Source: Holosporales bacterium (GTDB lineage Bacteria; Pseudomonadota; Alphaproteobacteria; UBA3830; JAIRMZ01). Taken from it: 37,301 nt of DNA. Made by a program: the position numbers and the translations under genes. A model generated the notes under the pieces. It was not told where the DNA came from, ran no database searches, and worked only from the letters and a program-made list of their open reading frames with translations. Positions 30,751 to 37,301 of this stretch are shown here, piece by piece. The stretch's first letter is position 1; the number at the start of each line of letters is the position of its first letter. The DNA is taken from NCBI GenBank assembly GCA_031266655.1, contig JAISAP010000050.1, positions 1 through 37,301 on the forward strand, read 5' to 3'.

Positions 30751-31896
30751 CCCGCCTCCGTCTCTTTTCCGTTAACCAATCCCTACAACCGTGGCCTCTG
30801 TAACCGTTCTGCCATCGCAGCTTCTAAGCATTACTGCTTATACGACTTATACGACGAGCAAAGAACCCTTTTATGGGAAAGCTTGGCACTTGTCGCTGCC
30901 GAGCCTCTCCCTTCGGTCCCGAAGACCGAATCCGCTCCGGATCCTCTAGAGAAACCCGAAGCACGTCAAAGTCGCCCAGTTCCGAAGGTTGCGTTTGCTC
31001 CGGACCCGCTAGAGAAACCCGAAGCGCGTCAAAGTCACCAAGTCCCGAAGGCTGAATCCGCTCTGAGCTCGCTAAAGGGACCTGAAGCGCATCAAAGTCG
31101 CCCAGTCCCAAGGACTGAATCCTCTCCGAAACCGCTAGAGAGGCTTGTGGCACACCAAAACCCTCCGGGCCGTTCGCCCTCCTTCCAAGAATCCTCTGCG
31201 CTTGAGCCATCATCCCGCCTCTGTCTCTTTTTTGCTAACCAATCCCTGCACCGTACCCTCTACAGCCGTTCTGCCGGCGCAACCTCTAAGCATTGTCACT
31301 CGCGAGATGAGCAAAAGACCCCTCCGCGGAAGGGCTCTGCAAATGCCGCTGCCGAGCCTCTCCCTTCAGTCCCAAAGGACAAAACCACTCTGGACTCGCC
31401 AGAGAGACCTGAAGGGCATCAAAGTCACCCAGTCCCAAGGACTGAATCCTCTCCGAAACCACTAGAGAGGCTTGCGGTACACCAAAATCACCCGGGCCGC
31501 TCACCGCTCCAAAAATCCTCTGCACTTGAGCCATCATTCCGCCTCCTTAAATTCCTACAGTCGTAGCCTCTACAGCCGTTCTACCAACACGGCTTCTAAG
31601 CATTGTCACTCGCGAGATGAGCAAAAGGCCCCTCCGCAGAAGGGTCCAGCAATGTCCGTTGCTGAACCTCTCCTTTCAGTCCCGAAGACCGAATCCGCTC
31701 CGGATCCTCTAGAGAGGCTTGTAGCGCATCAAAGTCACCCGCTCCCAAAGGTTGCGTTTGCTCCGGACTTGCTAAAGAAGCTTGCAGCGCGCAAAAACCC
31801 TCTAGGCTATTCGCCCCTCCGAACATCCTCTGCACTTGAACCATCATCCCGCTTCCGTCTCCTTAAATTCCTACAACCGTTTCTCTGATGGCGTTC
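30751..31896 (-). repeat. Tandem array of 3 diverged copies of the rpoB|rpoC junction (leader plus rpoC 5' end) with nested ~63-66 bp repeats
   Basis: ORFs starting at 31847 (MMVQVQRMFGGANSLEGFCALQASLASPEQ), 31537 (MMAQVQRIFGAVSGPGDFGVPQASLVVSERI) and 31213 (MMAQAQRILGRRANGPEGFGVPQASLAVSERI), compared with Rpo[32 protein letters not shown]. The leader motif ...CTTCTAAGCATT... repeats upstream of each. Confidence 0.93.
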
Positions 31897-34800
31897 CTAA
31901 GGATTCATCCCAGTGGGATACTCGAACAATTCTTCCGTGGCAGGATCGGGTAACTTTTGCTGCTGAAAATCGACATTGAGTCCCAGAGACTGCAACTCTT
32001 TGACAAGAACGCGGAATGACTCCGGCACTCCGCACTCAATATTTTCCGTCCCCTTGACAATTTCCTCATACGTCTTGGTGCGCCCCACCGTGTCATCTGA
32101 CTTCACGGTCAGAATCTCCTGTAGCGTGTAAGCTGCCCCGTATGCCTGGAGCGCCCAAACCTCCATTTCTCCGAACCGCTGGCCACCGAATTGCGCTTTG
32201 CCTCCAAGAGGCTGTTGCGTGACCAAACTGTACGGACCCGTCGAACGCGCATGCAGCTTGTCATCGACCATATGATCCAATTTGAGCATGTAGATATATC
32301 CAACAGTTACCTTTCTGTCAAAAGGATCCCCTGTCCGCCCATCATACAAAGTCACCTGCCCGGAAGGATCCAAGCCCGCTTTTTCCAGGTGCGCAACGAT
32401 GTCTTTCTCCTTCGCCCCATCGAAAACAGGCGTTGCCATCGGAATGCCTCGCGCCAAGTGCGTCGCCAATTCCACCGTCTCGTAATCGTCAAGCGCATCG
32501 AGATCTACTCGATCCCGCTTGCCATCGAAAATGTCCTTTAGCTCTTGACGCAACGTCGCCATATCCTTCTGCGCCGCTCCCATACCGGAAAGCACGGTCC
32601 GCACGCGCTCTCCTAGGGCGCGAGAGGCCCAGCCGAGATGCGTCTCGAGGATTTGCCCAATATTCATACGAGAGGGGAGGCCGAGAGGGTTAAGGACAAT
32701 GTCCACCGGGGTTCCGTCTTCCAAATAGGGCATGTCCTCAAGGGGCAGAATGCGGGAGACGACCCCCTTGTTCCCGTGGCGTCCCGCTAATTTGTCTCCT
32801 GGCTGAATTTTGCGTTTGACGGCAATAAAAATCTTGACCATTTTTAAAACACCGGGAAGCAAATCGTCTCCCCGGCGGATTTTTTCCACTTTTTCGTCGA
32901 ACCAACGCTTCAAATGATCCAAACTCGCCTCAAAGCACTTCCCCAGGGCTTCCACTTTTTTCATGACGGCTGGATCCTTGACCACAAACTGCGCCCACTG
33001 GCTCTTGGGGTATTTTGAGAGGAGCTTCGCGTCTATTTTAGCTTTCTTTCCCGCGCCCTCTGGACCACTGACGATGGTCTGCCCCAGCAGCAATCCTTCG
33101 ATTTGAGAGTAAAAACTGCGTTCCAGAATGCCGCGCTCGACATCGCTGTCTTTGATCAAAGCGTCAATTTCCGCTTGTTCGATGGCCAGCGCGCGCTCAT
33201 CTTTTTCCACCCCGCGGCGCGTGAAGACTTTTACATCCACCACCGTCCCGTACACCCCAGGGGGTACACGCAGGGAGGTATCCCGCACATCGGAAGCGCG
33301 CTCTCCGAAAATGGCGCGTAGAAGCTTCTCCTCCGGCGTCATGGGAGACTCCCCCTTCGGAGTCACTTTGCCCACAAGGATGTCTCCGGCCTGCACTTCA
33401 GAACCTATGTAGACCATGCCGGCCTCGTCCAAATGGCGGAGGTTTTCCTCCCCCGCATTGGGAACATCGCGCGTGAATTCCTCGTTTCCTAGCTTCGTGT
33501 CGCGAGCCATCACCTCAAATTCTTCGATGTGAATGGAGGTAAAAATATCGTCTCGGACCACACGCTCCGAGAGAAGGATCGCGTCTTCAAAGCCGTACCC
33601 TTCCCACAGCATGAAGGCGACCAAAACGTTTTGCCCCAGCGCGAGTTCGCCCATATGCGTAGAGGGGCCATCGGCGATAATGTCGCCGGCCACAACCTTG
33701 TCTCCATGTCGCACGAGAGGGTGCTGGTTGATGCAAGTGCTCTGGTTGGAGCGCTCAAATTTGCGCAGGTTGTAAATGTCCACCCCAACGGTCGCTTCAG
33801 CAGACTCCTCCGAGGTACGCACAACGATGCGTTCGGAATCGACCTGGTCCACCACACCGTCTCGCTTGGCAACCACCATCACGCCAGAATCTCGCGCGAC
33901 AACACCCTCCATTCCCGTCCCGACAAGGGGCGCTTCTGTCCGCAATAACGACACTGCTTGCCGCTGCATGTTCGCCCCCATCAGCGCGCGCGTGGTATCG
34001 TCGTTTTCCATGAAGGGAATAAGAGAAGTGGCCACGGAGACAAGTTGCCGCGGAGAGACATCGATCATCGTCACGGCCTCCCGGGGAACCGTGATCACCT
34101 CTCCCTTTTGGCGGCAGATGACAAAGGGGTCTACCAGAAAGCCTTTTGCATCCTGCACGGCGTTCGCTTGCGCAATCGTGTGCCGCGCTTCCTCCATGGC
34201 GGAGAGGTACACCACCTCCTCCAGGACGCGACCGTCCACGACCTTTCGGTAGGGAGTTTCGATAAAGCCATACTTATTCACTTGCGCAAACGTCGCGAGC
34301 GCGTTAATCAACCCGATATTGGCCCCCTCTGGGGTCTCGATAGGGCAGATCCGGCCATAATGCGTCGGGTGCACGTCTCGCACCTCGAGTCCCGCGCGCT
34401 CTCGGCTGAGACCTCCGGGCCCCAAAGAGGAAATGCGCCGCTTATGCGAAACTTCGGACAGAGGGTTCGTTTGATCCATGAATTGAGACAGTTGCGAGAG
34501 GCCAAAGAACTCACGGATGGCCACCCCTACGGGCTTGGCGTTGATGACATCGTTGGGCATGGCGTTATCCACGCTTGACGACCCGATCCGTTCGCGGACG
34601 GACCGCTCCATGCGCATGAGACCCAGACGGAACTGGTTTTCCATCAGCTCTCCGACGGAACGCACACGACGATTCCCGAGATTGTCGATATCATCGATTT
34701 CGTTCCGGCCATCCTTTAATTCATGCAAAATTTTCAGAATCCTGACGATATCCTCTTTCGTCAACGTCCGCAGATCGTCCGGCGTCTCCCTCTCAAGGCG

Positions 34801-36126
34801 CATGTTCATCTTGACGCGCCCGACAGCCGACAAATCGTACCGTTCTGGATCGAAAAAGAGGCCGCGGAACAGCTCCGAGGCTCCCTCTATGGTGGGAGGA
34901 TCCCCCGGGCGCAGAACACGATAAATATCGAAAAGCGCCTCCTCCCGTGAATTATTTTTATCGATCACGAGGGTATTGCGAATGTAGGCTCCAATGTTGA
35001 CATGATCAATCGCGAGAACAGTCAGCTCCTTTCCGCCGAATTCCTGGAAACTCTGAAGGAGCTCCGGCGTGATTTCCGCCCCTGCCTCCAGGAGGATCAA
35101 GCCACTCGTTTCATCGATGCAATCGTCCGCAACGTATCGGCCGATCAGTTCCTCCTGAGGGACTAGCAGCTTGCGGAGCCCATCTTCAAAGAGCTTTTTC
35201 GCCAATCTAGAAGTGACTTTTGTCCCCGCGGAGACGACGACCTTTCCCGTTTCGGCATCGACAAGATCTCGTTCGATTTTTACCGCGTGCCATTTGACGG
35301 GATCATAGGGCAACTGCCAGACATCCTCTCCTGCCCGAAGGTACGTGATTCTCCCATAGAAGGTATGCAAAATCTCTTCCTGTGACATGCCGCAAATCTC
35401 AGAGGGTTTGAGGCTTTTCCCCTCTTTCTCCCGCTCTTGGCGTAGGGTCTCCGTGTGCGCGCTCTCCAAGGCCAAAAGGAGCGTTGTGGCCAGAAACCGG
35501 CGTTTCCGATCGATGCGGACGTAAAGGTGGTCTTTTGCGTCAAATTCGAAATCGACCCACGCTCCTCGATAGGGAACCACGTGTGCCGAGAGAAGAATCT
35601 TGCCGGACGCGTGCGTTTTGCCCTTGTCGTGATCGAAAGATACCCCAGGAGAGCGCTGCATCTGGGAGATGACAACCCGCTCGATGCCATTGACGATGAA
35701 GGTACCGCTCTTGGTCATCAGCGGCACATCTCCCATGTAAACCGCTTGCTCCTTGATGTCGCGAATGGCTTTGACGCCGGTGTCCTCCTCCACATCCCAA
35801 ACAATCAGGCGGAACGTTGCCCGCAGGGGCGCCGCATACGTGAGGCCCTTTTGGCGGCATTCTTCCTCGTCATACTTGACGGAATCGAATTCATACCGGC
35901 AAAAATCCACCTGCGCGCGACCCGCAAAATCTTTGATGGGGAACGCGGAGAGGAACACCTCTTGCAAGCCAGCGGTTGTCCGCGCTTCCGGCGCAACGTT
36001 TTTCTGCAAAAACGCCTCGTAGGAAGAGCGCTGCAACTCGATGAGATCAGGAAGCGTAATCGCCTCAGCAACCTTCCCGAAGCTTTTCCGAAACCGCTTG
36101 CGTTCTGTAAACGACCGTTTTGCCAT
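31897..36126 (-). CDS. rpoB: DNA-directed RNA polymerase subunit beta
   Basis: [89 protein letters not shown]-like; start placed at 36126. Confidence 0.98.
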   Translation of the reverse strand: MAKRSFTERKRFRKSFGKVAEAITLPDLIELQRSSYEAFLQKNVAPEARTTAGLQEVFLSAFPIKDFAGRAQVDFCRYEFDSVKYDEEECRQKGLTYAAPLRATFRLIVWDVEEDTGVKAIRDIKEQAVYMGDVPLMTKSGTFIVNGIERVVISQMQRSPGVSFDHDKGKTHASGKILLSAHVVPYRGAWVDFEFDAKDHLYVRIDRKRRFLATTLLLALESAHTETLRQEREKEGKSLKPSEICGMSQEEILHTFYGRITYLRAGEDVWQLPYDPVKWHAVKIERDLVDAETGKVVVSAGTKVTSRLAKKLFEDGLRKLLVPQEELIGRYVADDCIDETSGLILLEAGAEITPELLQSFQEFGGKELTVLAIDHVNIGAYIRNTLVIDKNNSREEALFDIYRVLRPGDPPTIEGASELFRGLFFDPERYDLSAVGRVKMNMRLERETPDDLRTLTKEDIVRILKILHELKDGRNEIDDIDNLGNRRVRSVGELMENQFRLGLMRMERSVRERIGSSSVDNAMPNDVINAKPVGVAIREFFGLSQLSQFMDQTNPLSEVSHKRRISSLGPGGLSRERAGLEVRDVHPTHYGRICPIETPEGANIGLINALATFAQVNKYGFIETPYRKVVDGRVLEEVVYLSAMEEARHTIAQANAVQDAKGFLVDPFVICRQKGEVITVPREAVTMIDVSPRQLVSVATSLIPFMENDDTTRALMGANMQRQAVSLLRTEAPLVGTGMEGVVARDSGVMVVAKRDGVVDQVDSERIVVRTSEESAEATVGVDIYNLRKFERSNQSTCINQHPLVRHGDKVVAGDIIADGPSTHMGELALGQNVLVAFMLWEGYGFEDAILLSERVVRDDIFTSIHIEEFEVMARDTKLGNEEFTRDVPNAGEENLRHLDEAGMVYIGSEVQAGDILVGKVTPKGESPMTPEEKLLRAIFGERASDVRDTSLRVPPGVYGTVVDVKVFTRRGVEKDERALAIEQAEIDALIKDSDVERGILERSFYSQIEGLLLGQTIVSGPEGAGKKAKIDAKLLSKYPKSQWAQFVVKDPAVMKKVEALGKCFEASLDHLKRWFDEKVEKIRRGDDLLPGVLKMVKIFIAVKRKIQPGDKLAGRHGNKGVVSRILPLEDMPYLEDGTPVDIVLNPLGLPSRMNIGQILETHLGWASRALGERVRTVLSGMGAAQKDMATLRQELKDIFDGKRDRVDLDALDDYETVELATHLARGIPMATPVFDGAKEKDIVAHLEKAGLDPSGQVTLYDGRTGDPFDRKVTVGYIYMLKLDHMVDDKLHARSTGPYSLVTQQPLGGKAQFGGQRFGEMEVWALQAYGAAYTLQEILTVKSDDTVGRTKTYEEIVKGTENIECGVPESFRVLVKELQSLGLNVDFQQQKLPDPATEELFEYPTGMNP

Positions 36127-36911
36127 ATCTTCCCTCTTGCCTGCCGCGCCTAGGAGAACCGCCTGGCCTGTCTTCCCGTCTTTGGGAGACCAAGAAACGG
36201 CTACACAAACCCATGCAATAGAACAACCCAGATTGATACAAAAAGCAAGACCCATTGCGTGAGGGGGAAGTTTTTGGGAAACTGGGTCAGGAGGAAGCCG
36301 CCTTTTGTGGGAGCGGGTGTCCTAGGGATGCGTTTAGTATTGAGGATGAAGAAGGCATATTGGGATGATTTTTCTTGTCCGCCTGCGGCTGCTTCTTTGT
36401 AGGGCGTAAGACTTTTGGGGATGAGTGCCTGTGAACATGGATGAAGGAGCGCGCTTGGTCGAGATGGGATGAGCCGATCTCATGGAACCCTTGCAAGCAG
36501 GGTGGCGCCCTCTCTGCCGCGGCTTTCCGGACCGAAGGCAATGGACGTGATCAAGAGTCTGCGTCTCTAGAGGGCACTGCCATTGCGAGGAGTTATTGAG
36601 GCGCACCTAACTCTCTACGTGAACGTCATGTTAGACCGTATCCTCTGCGCAGCTGCTGCCGTTTTGAGCAATTCCTGTGTGTCGGATCCCCCGCGGGTGT
36701 TAGGTTGAGTATCACTCTGTAGCTTCCCTCCTTTGCTCTGCTCCTGATTTTTGCTAAGAGTCTGGAGTAAGAAATGGGGAGATCGTGTGCGGAGTTTTTG
36801 GCGTAGGTTTTTTGTGAGAGGGCTGTTTCATTGGCCGACTGCTCGGTCTGGCGATTGGGAAAAGCGTAGCTGTTGGATTTTTAATTTTCGCATGAGTACC
36901 GTGTTAGAAAT

Positions 36912-36928
36912 GACGCTCTATGAGCGTC
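36912..36928. other. Perfect 7-bp inverted repeat with 3-nt loop
   Basis: GACGCTC TAT GAGCGTC. Confidence 0.5.
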
Positions 36929-36951
36929 TAAACGCCCTCTACAGCAACCTT

Positions 36952-36962
36952 CCCCCCCCCCC
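36952..36962 (+). repeat. Poly-C tract (11 C)
   Basis: CTTCCCCCCCCCCCGGCG, 77 bp upstream of the CDS start at 37039. Confidence 0.85.
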
Positions 36963-37038
36963 GGCGTGGGTGATTTAGCACTGTGTTGGCTGTTTATCTG
37001 CGTTCTAAGAGGGGATGGCTTCTGGGGAGGTTGCGTTC

Positions 37039-37301
37039 ATGACGACCAGCCTCTCTCGAGAAGAGCTCTGTGCCGTCATGGAGCGCGTCCAGGTTGCAGC
37101 TCTGGTGATGTCCGGAAGAACGGGGAGTGTTTTTCTGCATGGTCTTTTTGATCAGCACGAAGAGGTTGCCACCGCACCGTTACCCTGGGTCTACGATTTT
37201 TATTCACACGATAACGCAGTACTATCTCCTGAGACCTATCTAGATCTCGTCGTCCAGAATGTCTGGAGCCTTTTTGATCTAAAAGAATATTTCACTCTGG
37301 A
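37039..37301 (+). CDS. Hypothetical protein, truncated by the window edge
   Basis: GGGGAGG SD then ATG; MTTSLSREELCAVMERVQVAALVMSGRTGSVFLHGLFDQHEEVATAPLPWVYDFYSHDNAVLSPETYLDLVVQNVWSLFDLKEYFTL... open to the window end (87 codons). Confidence 0.6.
   Translation, partial: MTTSLSREELCAVMERVQVAALVMSGRTGSVFLHGLFDQHEEVATAPLPWVYDFYSHDNAVLSPETYLDLVVQNVWSLFDLKEYFTL

Noticed and set aside
36127-36255. RpoB N-terminal extension in the ORF track (start at 36255)
   Set aside because: The typical RpoB start [19 protein letters not shown] is at 36126; the upstream 43 codons look like an in-frame untranslated leader.
36287-36541. 84 aa minus-strand ORF upstream of rpoB as rplL or a small regulator
   Set aside because: Sequence does not resemble L7/L12 or any family I recognise, and no good start context was seen.
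1-37301. rRNA or tRNA genes
   Set aside because: No sequence with convincing rRNA core motifs or a tRNA cloverleaf (GTTCRANNC T-loop with acceptor pairing) was noticed.

Overview
This 37.3 kb window is mostly a minus-strand RNA polymerase/ribosomal protein supercluster: rpoB, rpoC, rpsL, rpsG, fusA, tuf, S10 operon, spc operon, secY, adk, rpsM, rpsK, rpoA, rplQ. The gene order (adk between secY and rpsM, long-form rpsN, no rpsD before rpoA) looks alphaproteobacterial; this is an inference. Two plus-strand genes, a glycosyltransferase-like protein and a BspA-type LRR protein, interrupt the rpoC-rpsL junction. The left end holds a decayed serine-hydrolase (class C beta-lactamase fold) pseudogene and a ~1.4 kb array of ~190 bp units. 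Each unit carries two stem-loops whose arms change together between copies. The most unusual feature is that several gene junctions are expanded into tandem arrays of diverged copies of the junction itself: rplD|rplW (6 extra), rplE|rpsN (4 extra), rpoB|rpoC (3 extra), LRR|rpoC tail-to-tail (3 extra), and possibly rplN|rplX and rplQ. In the head arrays, each copy keeps a Shine-Dalgarno-like sequence, a start codon and an open reading frame resembling the N-terminus of the downstream gene, while the rest has diverged. The result looks like chains of mini-cistrons inside essential operons. I recognise no described system that matches. All homology calls come from reading the sequence, with no database search.
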